Below, in pieces: positions 21,997 through 30,213 of a DNA stretch of 54,149 nucleotides (positions within the stretch are counted from its first letter, which is position 1; each line of letters begins with the position of its first letter). The notes beneath the pieces are model-generated. The model had not been told where the DNA came from. It saw only the letters and a program-made list of their open reading frames with translations, and made no database searches. Both the position numbers and the translations under genes were made by a program. Origin of the DNA: Acidobacteria bacterium UBA2161 (GTDB lineage Bacteria > Acidobacteriota > Vicinamibacteria > Vicinamibacterales > UBA823); the NCBI GenBank assembly GCA_002328835.1, contig DCWN01000038.1, forward strand, positions 23,465-77,613. The letters are read 5' to 3'.

Positions 21997-22359
21997 CTAG
22001 TGCGTCGCGTCGGCAACCGACGGACCGACCAGCCAGTCCACAATCTGCTCACGTGTCCAGCGGTGGTCGTCGTTCAGGTGCACGATGATCACGCCGAGGG
22101 CCAGCTTCTTTCGGCAGCCCGCGTGTGGGCATCGCCGGACGGTCCCCTCGAGACACTCGAACAATCGATCGAGCTGCTGCGGCCGCGCTTTACCCGGATC
22201 CGCCGGCAACAGGTACATGCCGTCGTAGGCCGCACCGAGGGCGCACGATCGCCCATGTCGATCAAAGTATTCGCCGAAGGCCTGCTCGCCGCGGCGGCGC
22301 ATCCCCTGCCGCATCGCCTCGGCCAACTCTCGCTCACCGCGATCCTGAGATCCGACCAT
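21997..22359 (-). CDS. Small uncharacterised protein with a CxxxxC...HxxxxH zinc-finger-like motif
   Basis: A 120-residue protein with no signal peptide. The C-terminal half contains CPHAGCRKKLALGVIIVHLN followed by DDHRWTREQIVDWL, giving a C-x4-C-x13-H-x4-H set that could hold one zinc. An extra Cys is in RRCPHAG context and in LFECLEG. The start is well supported: AAGGAGG lies six bases before ATG 22359. It sits 12 bases upstream of the phosphodiesterase lipoprotein gene, so they are probably co-transcribed. I do not recognise a named family. A nucleic-acid-binding or regulatory role would be a guess. Confidence 0.7.
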   Translation of the reverse strand: MVGSQDRGERELAEAMRQGMRRRGEQAFGEYFDRHGRSCALGAAYDGMYLLPADPGKARPQQLDRLFECLEGTVRRCPHAGCRKKLALGVIIVHLNDDHRWTREQIVDWLVGPSVADATH

Positions 22360-22459
22360 GGGTCGCCTCCTTCGAGTCGACCGCCAGTCTACCTTAAAGC
22401 CGGAGTGGACGCGGACGGGGACGGGTGGCGCGGCAATTGGGGCGAACTGAAACCGGCGG

Positions 22460-22882
22460 CTAGCGACTGGCTTCGGCGATGCGCTGCTTGAGGATTTCGT
22501 CGATCAGGAACAGATCGGTCAGCAGCGTTCGGACGTGAATCGAGGCGTTCAGGTTGTCGACGAGCTGCGAGCTGATCGCCGGCTGCGCGAGGGCCAGCCG
22601 CAGTGCCGCCTGAGCGTCGCCCGCATCGCGTTCCAGCATCTGAATGAACGTCTCGTAGGCATCGGCCGAGTCGACCTTGGCGTCGACAACGAGCGTTCGA
22701 AAGATGTCGGCCAGGCCCGTGAGGGCGGTGTCGGCACGCGTCAGATACTCGCGCACCTGGCCGCCGGTCTGCGAGCCGGGAGCGCCCGAGACGCCCTGCG
22801 CGGCATACGCCAGCATGAACTCGTAGCTTTCCTCGATGGCGTTGCACCGATCGTGCAACTGCTCCTGCGCCGTCTTCGACAA
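22460..22882 (-). CDS. Hypothetical helical protein downstream of a cytochrome b gene
   Basis: A 140-residue, predominantly helical soluble protein from a TTG start (encoding M/L-SKTAQEQLHDR). Segments such as CNAIEESYEFMLAYAAQGV and REYLTRADTALTGLADIF suggest a helical bundle. There are no membrane spans or known motifs. It begins 24 bases after the cytochrome b stop on the same strand, so it is likely the last gene of the oxidoreductase operon and may be an assembly or accessory factor; that is inference from position only. The TTG start and weak Shine-Dalgarno make the exact N-terminus uncertain. Confidence 0.6.
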   Translation of the reverse strand: MSKTAQEQLHDRCNAIEESYEFMLAYAAQGVSGAPGSQTGGQVREYLTRADTALTGLADIFRTLVVDAKVDSADAYETFIQMLERDAGDAQAALRLALAQPAISSQLVDNLNASIHVRTLLTDLFLIDEILKQRIAEASR

Positions 22883-22906
22883 AGCAGATCTCGAGATCGA
22901 ACGAGT

Positions 22907-23737
22907 CTAGCGCTGGCCCGAGCTGCCTTCGGACCTGGCGGCCCACTGCTCGGGATCGTGATGCTCGACATAGTGACGGCGATCGATCCAGCCCCAAACC
23001 ATCGACCAGGTAATCCACCGCTTCTCGGGGCGGATGCCGAAGTAGATATGGGCAATCACGAGCGTCACGAGCGAGACCGCCGACAAACCATGAACCACGT
23101 AGATCATTCCCCACGTCGGGTCGGTGAAGATGTAGGGATCGCGGGCCCACAGCGGCGTGTCGATGCGGAACATCATGAGAATGCCGGTCACGATCACCAG
23201 TCCACCGGTCAGCGTGATCGCGTGGTGATAGAGGCGGTTCTCGAGCGGATATTTCCCGTGCTTCCGCGGCGCCGGGGCATCCTGCCCGATGCTCCGCTTG
23301 AAGCGGCTGACCGCGTCGCTGATGTCCTTTGGCCCGACCAGCATGGCCGAAAGGCCGAGCCAGAACGTCGCGTGGATCGTGTGGTAGATGACCGACAGCG
23401 TCAGGACGACGCCGGCGACCCAGTGGATCGTGACCCACGGGAACTGGATGCCGATCACCGGCAGGAAGCCGGTCAACAGCAACGCCAGCATCGCGGCCGC
23501 CATCACCCAGTGAAACACCCGCGACGCCAGGGAGTGCCGCGCGACCTTCTCGGGCACCCCGGCCAGCGCCGCCTCGTCAACGGCCTCGGCTTCCTCCTGC
23601 ACGAAGAACGCCAGCCAGACAGCATGCGCCCCGACGAACAGGATCCCGAGCACCGACGCGACGTACAGCAGGTCCCACGAAATCCGGATCAGGACCTCCT
23701 GGCCCCACGGGTCGGTCCCCCACGTCAGGAAGTTCAT
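22907..23737 (-). CDS. Cytochrome b-type membrane subunit (formate dehydrogenase gamma/b561-like)
   Basis: A 276-residue integral membrane protein. Four to five TM helices are visible: YVASVLGILFVGAHAVWLAF, VFHWVMAAAMLALLLTGFLP, a helix with TIHWVAGVVLTLSVIYHTIH, LYHHAITLTGGLVIVTGILM, and a last helix with IYVVHGLSAVSLVTLVIAHI. Heme-ligand candidates are the His residues of HWVM, HWVAG, YHTIH, YHH and VHGLS/AHIYFG. It would take electrons from the preceding iron-sulfur/flavin subunits into the quinone pool. Its ATG follows the FAD-subunit stop with no gap, and GGAGG precedes it, so translation is coupled. Confidence 0.83.
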   Translation of the reverse strand: MNFLTWGTDPWGQEVLIRISWDLLYVASVLGILFVGAHAVWLAFFVQEEAEAVDEAALAGVPEKVARHSLASRVFHWVMAAAMLALLLTGFLPVIGIQFPWVTIHWVAGVVLTLSVIYHTIHATFWLGLSAMLVGPKDISDAVSRFKRSIGQDAPAPRKHGKYPLENRLYHHAITLTGGLVIVTGILMMFRIDTPLWARDPYIFTDPTWGMIYVVHGLSAVSLVTLVIAHIYFGIRPEKRWITWSMVWGWIDRRHYVEHHDPEQWAARSEGSSGQR

Positions 23738-24736
23738 CTACGCCTCCGCCCGAATCGAGCGCTTCACCAGATTCCGCATCAGGGGAATCTTGTAGCCGTT
23801 GTGCCGCAGCGCGCGCGCACCACGAACCGCCAGATCGCCGGCTCGCTCGGCCGTCGCCTCGTCCCGTGACCCACCACGCAGCGCGTCTTCCACCGCGGTC
23901 AGCCGCATCGGATACGGGGCCACACCGTTGACCGCGACCCGCGCATCCTCAATCGTACTGCCGCTCACGCGAAGTGCAGTCGCCACATTCACCAGCGGGA
24001 AGTCCCACACCTGGCGGTCGCGCACCTTCTCGAAGTAGAACGTCGCGCCGGCCCAGGTCGAGGGAATCCGGATTGCCGTGAGCAGGTCGCCCGGCTCGAG
24101 GATGGTCATCCGGGTGATGTCGATGCTCGGGCCGATGAAGTAGTCGGCCGCGTCCATGAGTCGCTCGCCGCCCGCGGTCTGCACCACCATCTGCGCGTCG
24201 AGCGCGACGAGCGCCGGCGCCGTATCGGACGGGTTGACAGCGACGCAGCGGTCGGCCCCGAAAATGGCGTGCTCGCGATTCATCGACGTCGGCGTATCGG
24301 CGTAACAGATGTTGCCGTCGGCACGATAGCAGGTCCAGCCGTCGCGGTAGTACCAGCACCGCGTGTCCTGGCTGTTGTTGCCGCCAATCGTCCCCTGATT
24401 CCTGATCTGCGGTGACGCGACCAGTTCGGCCGCCTGCTGCAGCAGCCCGTAGCGCTCCCGAATGTCCGGGTGGCGCACGACGTCGGTCAGCGGCGTCATC
24501 GCACCAATCTCGAGACCGTCGGCCGTCGATTCGATCCCCTTGAGCGCGTCGACGCCGCCCAGGTCGACGACCACTGAGGGCCGCTTGACGCGATCCTTGA
24601 ACCAGTCGAAGGAGTCGAGGCCACCGGCCATCACCCAGGCCTGCTCGCCGTGCTCTCGGAGCAGCGCCGCAGCGTCTTCCACGGTGGCCGGCTGGAACAG
24701 TTCGAACGCGGGCATCATGTCGCGAATCACGGCCAT
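23738..24736 (-). CDS. FAD-binding subunit of a xanthine dehydrogenase/PaoB-type oxidoreductase with an extra [4Fe-4S] site
   Basis: A 332-residue FAD_binding_5 plus CO_deh_flav_C protein. The FAD motifs are WVMAGGLDSF near residue 35 and the segment IRNQGTIGGNNSQDTR. An insert carries Cys127, Cys136, Cys144 and Cys164 (spacing x8, x7, x19), the arrangement seen in E. coli PaoB and related 4-hydroxybenzoyl-CoA reductase subunits, where it binds [4Fe-4S]. The C-terminal flavin domain ends VRGARALRHNGYKIP. A strong AGGAGG precedes ATG 24736. It should accept electrons from a molybdopterin subunit that is not encoded in this window. Confidence 0.88.
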   Translation of the reverse strand: MAVIRDMMPAFELFQPATVEDAAALLREHGEQAWVMAGGLDSFDWFKDRVKRPSVVVDLGGVDALKGIESTADGLEIGAMTPLTDVVRHPDIRERYGLLQQAAELVASPQIRNQGTIGGNNSQDTRCWYYRDGWTCYRADGNICYADTPTSMNREHAIFGADRCVAVNPSDTAPALVALDAQMVVQTAGGERLMDAADYFIGPSIDITRMTILEPGDLLTAIRIPSTWAGATFYFEKVRDRQVWDFPLVNVATALRVSGSTIEDARVAVNGVAPYPMRLTAVEDALRGGSRDEATAERAGDLAVRGARALRHNGYKIPLMRNLVKRSIRAEA

Positions 24737-24751
24737 GATGAGTACCTCCTC

Positions 24752-24838
24752 CTATGATGCGCGGACCGCGATGGCCTGATCGGCCGGCGGCCATGGCGCA
24801 TGCGCAAACCGATTGCGAATCAGATCGTCGAAGTTCAC
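24752..24838 (-). CDS. Possible 28-codon ORF or gene remnant between oxidoreductase subunits
   Basis: A GTG-initiated frame encoding VNFDDLIRNRFAHAPWPP and ten more residues occupies almost all of the gap between the [2Fe-2S] and FAD subunit genes. It stops just upstream of the FAD gene's Shine-Dalgarno. It has no recognisable domain. It might be a small accessory peptide, a C-terminal extension of the [2Fe-2S] subunit lost by frameshift, or the residue of a deleted subunit gene. Confidence 0.25.
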   Translation of the reverse strand: MNFDDLIRNRFAHAPWPPADQAIAVRAS

Positions 24839-24843
24839 GCCTG

Positions 24844-25476
24844 TCACGCCTGCCGCATGTTCTCGGCAGCTTGCTCCATCGTGTTCAGGATCTTGTTGTA
24901 GTCCGCACAGCGGCAGAGATTGCCCGACAACCCGTGCGCCAGGTCGGCGCGCGTCGGATTCGGGTTGTCCTGCAGGTATCCCACCGCGGCCATCACGTAG
25001 CCCGACATGCAGAACGCGCACTGGAAGCCCTGCTCGCTGACGACGGCCTGCTGCACGGGATGCAGGGTGCCATCCTCGGCCGCGAGCCCCTCGATCGTCC
25101 TGACCGAACGGCCTCGCACACTGTGCGTCAGGATCGAGCACGCGTAGTGCGGCACCTCGTCGATGAGGACGGTGCAGGCACCGCACTCGGACCGGTCGCA
25201 GCCGATCTTCGTGCCGGTCAACCCCAGCTTGTAGCGCAGGGTCGTGGCCAGCGTCTCCTGGCGCATGATGTCGACGCGGCGCTGCTGCCCGTTCACGGTG
25301 ATCGTGATGAGCCGCTCGACGGCGCCCGGCGTCGTCGCCTGGGCGAACATCGACCCGGCGCCGCGAAACATGTAGTTCGCCGATCCCACCGCGGCGCCCG
25401 CCGCGATGACACCCTTGATGAAGTTTCGACGGGAAACTCCAGGATCAGCCGCTTCAGTGATCTCGATGTCAGCCAT
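24844..25476 (-). CDS. Tat-exported [2Fe-2S] subunit of a molybdenum hydroxylase-type enzyme (PaoA-like)
   Basis: A 210-residue protein. The Tat signal SRRNFIKGVIAAGAAVGSA (residues ~15-33) sends it to the periplasm folded. The plant-ferredoxin [2Fe-2S] site is Cys93, 98, 101 and 113 (GCDRSECGACT). The second, C-terminal [2Fe-2S] site is Cys153, 156, 188 and 190 (FQCAFCMSGY and NLCRCADYN). The family passes electrons from molybdopterin to FAD. ATG 25476 has AAAGGTGAT eight bases upstream and is preferred over the open frame to 25497. It is the first gene of a run with the FAD subunit and cytochrome b. Confidence 0.9.
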   Translation of the reverse strand: MADIEITEAADPGVSRRNFIKGVIAAGAAVGSANYMFRGAGSMFAQATTPGAVERLITITVNGQQRRVDIMRQETLATTLRYKLGLTGTKIGCDRSECGACTVLIDEVPHYACSILTHSVRGRSVRTIEGLAAEDGTLHPVQQAVVSEQGFQCAFCMSGYVMAAVGYLQDNPNPTRADLAHGLSGNLCRCADYNKILNTMEQAAENMRQA

Positions 25477-25598
25477 GGATTCGATCACCTTTCTCAACGT
25501 TCACGCCGAAAAACCCAAACTCCGGTCGGCCGGAGCCAGTCAGGGCCCCGCCATCGAGCCTCGAACGGACGCGCACTGTAGCCAGTGATGCGCCCCGA

Positions 25599-25604
25599 AT
25601 CATA
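25599..25604 (-). promoter_or_regulatory. Possible -10 box upstream of the oxidoreductase operon
   Basis: On the minus strand TATGAT stands ~120 bases before the [2Fe-2S] subunit start in a 270-base gap, with TTTCCA 16 bases upstream as a weak -35. The gap suggests separate transcription from the prolyl oligopeptidase. The rest of the gap (25477-25746) holds a tandem 10-mer repeat and no gene. Confidence 0.25.
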
Positions 25605-25640
25605 CTACGCCCGGGAGCGGTGGAAAAAGCCAATATTCCG

Positions 25641-25660
25641 GCCTCCGGCGGCCTCCGGCG
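25641..25660. repeat. Tandem duplicate of a 10-mer
   Basis: GCCTCCGGCG occurs twice in a row, followed by a related GC-rich segment (GGCGCCTCGGGCGC). It lies in the gap between the prolyl oligopeptidase and the [2Fe-2S] subunit gene and may contribute to a terminator-like fold. Confidence 0.5.
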
Positions 25661-25746
25661 GCGCCTCGGGCGCAACCCGGCCGACCGTGGCAACGCCGTG
25701 AACGAAAACTCGGGTTTCTCCTTGTTTTCGCCGGATTCTCAAGCAA

Positions 25747-27885
25747 TCAGAGGCCGAGCGCGCTCGCCAGAAACGTCCACTGATCGGCCAGCGCCTCGAT
25801 CCGCATCCAGGTCGGCGTCCCGGCGCCGTGGCCCGCGCGGGTTTCCACCCTGACCAGCACCGGATTCGCGCAGCCCTGGGCATGCTGGAGCGCCGCGCCG
25901 AACTTGAAGCTGTGCCACGGGACCACACGGTCGTCGTGATCAGCCGTCGTCACCAGCGTCGGCGGGTAACAGACGCCCTCCGTCAGGTTGTGGTACGGCG
26001 AATAGGCCAGCTGCGCCTCGAATTCGTCCGCGTTCTCGCTCAGCCCATAGTCGGTCGACCAGTTGCGGGCGTTGGCGCTGGGTGTGTGGTAGCGCAGCAT
26101 GTCCATCACGCCGACCGCCGGCAGCGCCGCACCGAACAGATCCGGGCGCTGGGTCATGACGGCGCCAACGAGCAGTCCGCCGTTGCTGCCGCCCTGGATC
26201 GCCAGCCTCGGCGTCGACGTGTAGCCCTCGGCGATCAGCCACTCGGCCGCGGCGATGAAGTCGTCGAACACGTTCTGCTTCTGGAGCTTGGTGCCCGCGA
26301 GATGCCAGGCTTCGCCGTACTCGCCGCCACCGCGCAGGTTGGGGATTGCCAGCACGCCGCCCATCTCGAGCCAGACCAGCCGAGCGACGTTGAACCCGGG
26401 CGTGAGGGAGATATTGAACCCGCCGTACCCGTAGAGCAGCGTCGGGCGGCTCCCGTCCAGTTCGATCCCCTTCTGCGCCGTGACGAACATCGGGATCTGG
26501 GTGCCGTCCGTCGAGGCGTAGAACACTTGAGTCGTCTCGAACGCGCCGAGGTCGATCGCCACGTCGGGTTCGCGGAAGAGCGACGACTCACCTGTCGCGA
26601 CGTCGTAGCGATAGATCGTGGGCGGCGTCGTGAACCCAGTAAACGAGTAGAAGGTTTCCGAATCGTCTGGCTCGCCGCCAAACCCACCGGCACTGCCGAT
26701 GCCCGGCAGCTCGACTTCGCGCACCAAGGCGCCGCCCTCGTCGTGCACGGCGACACGCGCGTGCGCATCGTGGAGGTAGCGGGCCACGAAGTGGCCACCG
26801 ATGTGCCCGACGCTCTGCAGCGTGTCGTCCGATTCGGCGACCACTTCGGTCCAGCTCGCCGGGTCGGGCTGGCCGACGTCGACGCCGATGAGCCGACCGC
26901 GCGGCGCGCCGTTGGTCGTCCGGAAGTACAACGTGTCACCTCGGCTGCCGACGAGGGTGTAGGTCGCGTCCCACTCGTCGAGCAGCGGCTCGAGCGCGGC
27001 GTCAGGCTGGTCGAAGGGGCGGTAGGCGATGGCGTTCGCCAGGCTGCCTTCCGAGATCCGTACGACCAGGAACCGGCCGTCGTCGGTCACCGTGGCGTAC
27101 GGGTTCTGACGCGTGTCGCCAGGCACCCGATACACGAGGATGTCGTCATCCTGTGCGGCCCCGATCTCGTGCCGATAGATCGCGACAGTGGCGCTGCCGT
27201 CGCCTTGCCCATCCGCCCCTTCGGGATACCGGCTGTAGTAGAAGCTCTCGCCGTCGGGCGCCCACGAAGGCGAATTGAACTTGATGAACCGCAACTCGTC
27301 GTCCAGGTCCTCTCCGGTTTCGACGTCGCGCACCTTCCAGGTACGCCAGTCGGAGCCGCCGTCGGACATCCCATAGGCGATGTAGCGCCCGTCGGGGCCG
27401 ATCGACGTGCCGCCGAGCGACACCGTGCCGTCGTCGCGGAACGTGTTGGGATCGATGAGGACGCGCGCGTCGTCGGCATCGGCATCGAGCGACGTCGCCG
27501 TATAGAGGATGTCGTGGTTCTGCAGTCCGTCGTTCCGCTCGAAGAAGTACCGGCCGCCCTGCTTCACCGGCGGGTCGAGGCGCTCGTAGTTCCATAGCTC
27601 GGTGATCCGATCGACGATCCCCTCGCGACTGGCGTTCGCCGCCAGGTAGGGCCGCGACAACTCGTTCTGCGCTTCGACCCAGGTGGCCGTCTCGTCGGCA
27701 TCGAGCGCCTCGAGCCAGCGGTACGGATCGGCGACCTCGACACCGTGATACTCGTCGACGTGGTCGCTCCGCGCCGACTCGGGATAGGCAAGCACCCGAT
27801 CCGCCGGATCCGACGAGCAGCCGCTCGATCCGAGCAGCAACAGACTGACGACGACAGCGCCGACCATGGTTTGCAGCTTCAACAT
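25747..27885 (-). CDS. Prolyl oligopeptidase-family serine peptidase (S9A), lipoprotein
   Basis: A 712-residue S9 peptidase with a lipobox (SLLLLGSSGC), so it is membrane-anchored outside the cytoplasm. The N-terminal propeller starts with DEYHGVEVADPYRWLEALD, the family's opening signature. The C-terminal alpha/beta hydrolase has Ser in QGGSNGGLLVGA (~565), Asp in TTADHDDRVVPWHSFK (~650) and His in ETRAGHGAG (~686). Length is normal for the family. It cleaves after proline in short peptides and fits a peptide-scavenging lifestyle. GGAGAG five bases before ATG 27885 supports the start. Confidence 0.92.
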   Translation of the reverse strand: MLKLQTMVGAVVVSLLLLGSSGCSSDPADRVLAYPESARSDHVDEYHGVEVADPYRWLEALDADETATWVEAQNELSRPYLAANASREGIVDRITELWNYERLDPPVKQGGRYFFERNDGLQNHDILYTATSLDADADDARVLIDPNTFRDDGTVSLGGTSIGPDGRYIAYGMSDGGSDWRTWKVRDVETGEDLDDELRFIKFNSPSWAPDGESFYYSRYPEGADGQGDGSATVAIYRHEIGAAQDDDILVYRVPGDTRQNPYATVTDDGRFLVVRISEGSLANAIAYRPFDQPDAALEPLLDEWDATYTLVGSRGDTLYFRTTNGAPRGRLIGVDVGQPDPASWTEVVAESDDTLQSVGHIGGHFVARYLHDAHARVAVHDEGGALVREVELPGIGSAGGFGGEPDDSETFYSFTGFTTPPTIYRYDVATGESSLFREPDVAIDLGAFETTQVFYASTDGTQIPMFVTAQKGIELDGSRPTLLYGYGGFNISLTPGFNVARLVWLEMGGVLAIPNLRGGGEYGEAWHLAGTKLQKQNVFDDFIAAAEWLIAEGYTSTPRLAIQGGSNGGLLVGAVMTQRPDLFGAALPAVGVMDMLRYHTPSANARNWSTDYGLSENADEFEAQLAYSPYHNLTEGVCYPPTLVTTADHDDRVVPWHSFKFGAALQHAQGCANPVLVRVETRAGHGAGTPTWMRIEALADQWTFLASALGL

Positions 27886-27962
27886 GACTCTCTCCGACGG
27901 GCCCCGCGCCCGCAGTCCGACACCTGATGGAAAGAACCGATGATAGCCGAAAGCCGGCCGGT

Positions 27963-30182
27963 CTAGCGCGCGATGAGGTAGTCGAGCTTGACGACGAGCT
28001 GGCGATTGCGGAGGAAGATGTCGCGCCCGAACGTGTCGCGCGCCTCGTCGTAGGTGATGTAGAAGTCGCTGCCCGGCGTGTAGCGCATGTTGAAACGGAC
28101 GCTGGTGCTCAGCCGATTCGTCGAGGAGTTGTACTGAATGAGACTCCGAATCGTCGTGCTGGGAGACAGCGCGTAGTCGACCCGCAAGATGCCGAGGTTG
28201 ACCTCGAAGGCTCCGTATGGCAGCTCGACGTCGTTGCGGACGTAGCGGGCCTCCACGGCGAACCGACTGCTGGGCCTGAGGCCAAGCGTGACGTTGTAGT
28301 CGGTGCGCGTGCCGTCGAAGAACGTCTGCGGGACGTAGCGGAGCTGATAGTAGAAGCGCCTCGCCGGGTTGCTGTTGAACATGAACTGCGGCTCGCCGAA
28401 GTTGTAGCTGCCCGGCGGAATGATGACGCCCGGTGCGATCTGGAACGGCAGGTCGAGCACCTCCAGCCGATCGTTGTAGATCAGGTTGATGAACGAGCCG
28501 TCCTCCATCTGGAACCCGACCATCCAGTGCGCGCGGCGGGTGACCAACCGATTGTTCTGGTCGGTCGTGTACAGCAGGTTGTACATCGGCAGCAGCGTCC
28601 GGATGTTGAACCGCTTCGGGCGTGGCGTCGGCGCAAACATGAACTGCGTCGAGCGGATGCCGGTTCGGGGCACGAAACCGACCTCAGCGTTGAAGTTGTC
28701 CTGGATGTCGCTGTACTCGGCCCAGAGGTTCCAGATGGGCGACAACCACCCGACCCGGCCGTAATAGGCCATGTCGCCCGTTGTGATGTCCGGGCTCGAC
28801 GTCTTCGCCATGAACGAGTTGACCGAGAGGTTGCCGAACGACAGCGCCGTGTCCACAGCCATCGTCCGGTTGAAGCTCGACCCGTCGGCCGACTGCTTGT
28901 TGATGAACATCCCGCCGACCTTCGACTTCGCGAAAACATCACGGCCGTAGCGCGAAACCAGAAAGTTTTCACCAGACTCGCCGAACGCGTCGTCGGTCTG
29001 GATGTCCATCACCGCGATGTTGTTCCGCCCGGACTTTCCGGTCAGCCGGCCGCCGGCGATGATCGGCACCGGCTGCCCCCGATCGGATAGCCCAACCCGG
29101 CGGCTGAAGAAGAGATCAGCCGTCTTCAGTCGCGGCGTCAACGCACCGACGGTGGACAGCCCGGCGTTCTCGAGGAAGAAATCGCGCTTCTCGGGGAAGA
29201 ACAGGCTGAACCGGGTGAGGTTCACCTGCTGCTCGTCGACCTCTACCTGGGCGAAGTCGGTATTGACTGTCACGTCGAGGTTCAACCCCGAGGTCACGCC
29301 GTAGGTCATGTCGAGGCCGACTTCGCCCAACCCCGAACCCTCTATCTCGCCATCGACCCGCTCGCCTTCTCCGCCCGCGACGACGAACGGCTTGATCCGC
29401 AGGTCGACACCCTGGCTGAGCGCTTCCAGCCCGTCGAGCGAGCCGGCCAGACTGACGCGCGTCAGGCTATAGGCCTTCGGAATCGGTGCCCAGAAGACCG
29501 ACTCGTTCTTCCGGCGGATCAGGCGCATGAAGTTGATGCCCCAGCTCTGGCTCTCGCCGGGAATGAAGCGCAGCGTCCGCATCGGGATGGCGATCTCCGC
29601 GACCCAGCCGGCCTCCGTCCGCCGCGATCGGACGTTCCAGACGCCGTCCCAGTCGATGTTGATGTTGGAGTTGGGCCCGAAGAACCCCGAGCCCTCGCCC
29701 TCCTCGAAGATCTGCTGCTCGAGCTTCGCGCCCAGCGGGTTCGTGGCGAACATGTAGCCCGAGCGCGAGTCGTTGAACGTGTCGATGATGAACTGGAAGT
29801 TGTCCTCGTTGAGCATCTGCTGCGAGTCGCGCCGCATCTCGGTCGCGATGATGCCCTCGGGGTCCGAATCGAACGCGCGGACACCGATGTAGAGGTTGCT
29901 CGAATCGTAGAGCATCCGCACCTCGGTCCGCTCGGTCGCCGCCTCGCCCTCGAGGGGCTCTTGCTGCGTGAACTGCTCGACCACCGGCGCGTCCTGCCAG
30001 ACCGCCTCATCCAGCCGACCGTCGATCGTCGGCGCCTCATCGATCCGCAGGGCGGCGATCCGGTGCGTGTCGCGGCTCGACGCGGCTTCCGTGGCGTTCA
30101 GCACGGCGGCACCCGCCAGACAGATGGTCGTCGGGACCAACAGCAGGCGAGAGGGCAGGCAATACGCGGAATGTCTCAGCAT
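27963..30182 (-). CDS. DUF5916 protein: CBM9-like domain plus outer-membrane beta-barrel
   Basis: About 739 residues. A signal peptide (LLLVPTTICLAGAAVLNATEA) is followed by a CBM9-like domain opening with IDGRLDEAVWQDAPVV, and a motif YIGVRAFDSDPEGI typical of these modules. DUF5916 begins around residue 240; FFPEKRDFFLENAG near 310 is its signature. The rest is a series of amphipathic strands ending in FNMRYTPGSDFYITYDE, consistent with a barrel. TTG 30188 is an alternative start. The family is abundant in Acidobacteria and Bacteroidetes; binding or transport of glycans is suspected but unproven. Confidence 0.85.
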   Translation of the reverse strand: MLRHSAYCLPSRLLLVPTTICLAGAAVLNATEAASSRDTHRIAALRIDEAPTIDGRLDEAVWQDAPVVEQFTQQEPLEGEAATERTEVRMLYDSSNLYIGVRAFDSDPEGIIATEMRRDSQQMLNEDNFQFIIDTFNDSRSGYMFATNPLGAKLEQQIFEEGEGSGFFGPNSNINIDWDGVWNVRSRRTEAGWVAEIAIPMRTLRFIPGESQSWGINFMRLIRRKNESVFWAPIPKAYSLTRVSLAGSLDGLEALSQGVDLRIKPFVVAGGEGERVDGEIEGSGLGEVGLDMTYGVTSGLNLDVTVNTDFAQVEVDEQQVNLTRFSLFFPEKRDFFLENAGLSTVGALTPRLKTADLFFSRRVGLSDRGQPVPIIAGGRLTGKSGRNNIAVMDIQTDDAFGESGENFLVSRYGRDVFAKSKVGGMFINKQSADGSSFNRTMAVDTALSFGNLSVNSFMAKTSSPDITTGDMAYYGRVGWLSPIWNLWAEYSDIQDNFNAEVGFVPRTGIRSTQFMFAPTPRPKRFNIRTLLPMYNLLYTTDQNNRLVTRRAHWMVGFQMEDGSFINLIYNDRLEVLDLPFQIAPGVIIPPGSYNFGEPQFMFNSNPARRFYYQLRYVPQTFFDGTRTDYNVTLGLRPSSRFAVEARYVRNDVELPYGAFEVNLGILRVDYALSPSTTIRSLIQYNSSTNRLSTSVRFNMRYTPGSDFYITYDEARDTFGRDIFLRNRQLVVKLDYLIAR

Positions 30183-30213
30183 CTTCAACTAGGTAGGATA
30201 GCGCAGCGCGCGT

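Noticed and set aside
22460..22882. Hypothetical protein as a molybdenum-enzyme chaperone
   Set aside because: No XdhC/CoxF-type or TorD-type motif is visible, so only its operon position is reported.
25641..25665. Tandem GC-rich repeats as a CRISPR start
   Set aside because: Only two 10-mers directly adjacent, with no spacers.
25828..27597. 589-codon plus-strand frame
   Set aside because: Opposite the prolyl oligopeptidase with intact Ser, Asp and His; a shadow.
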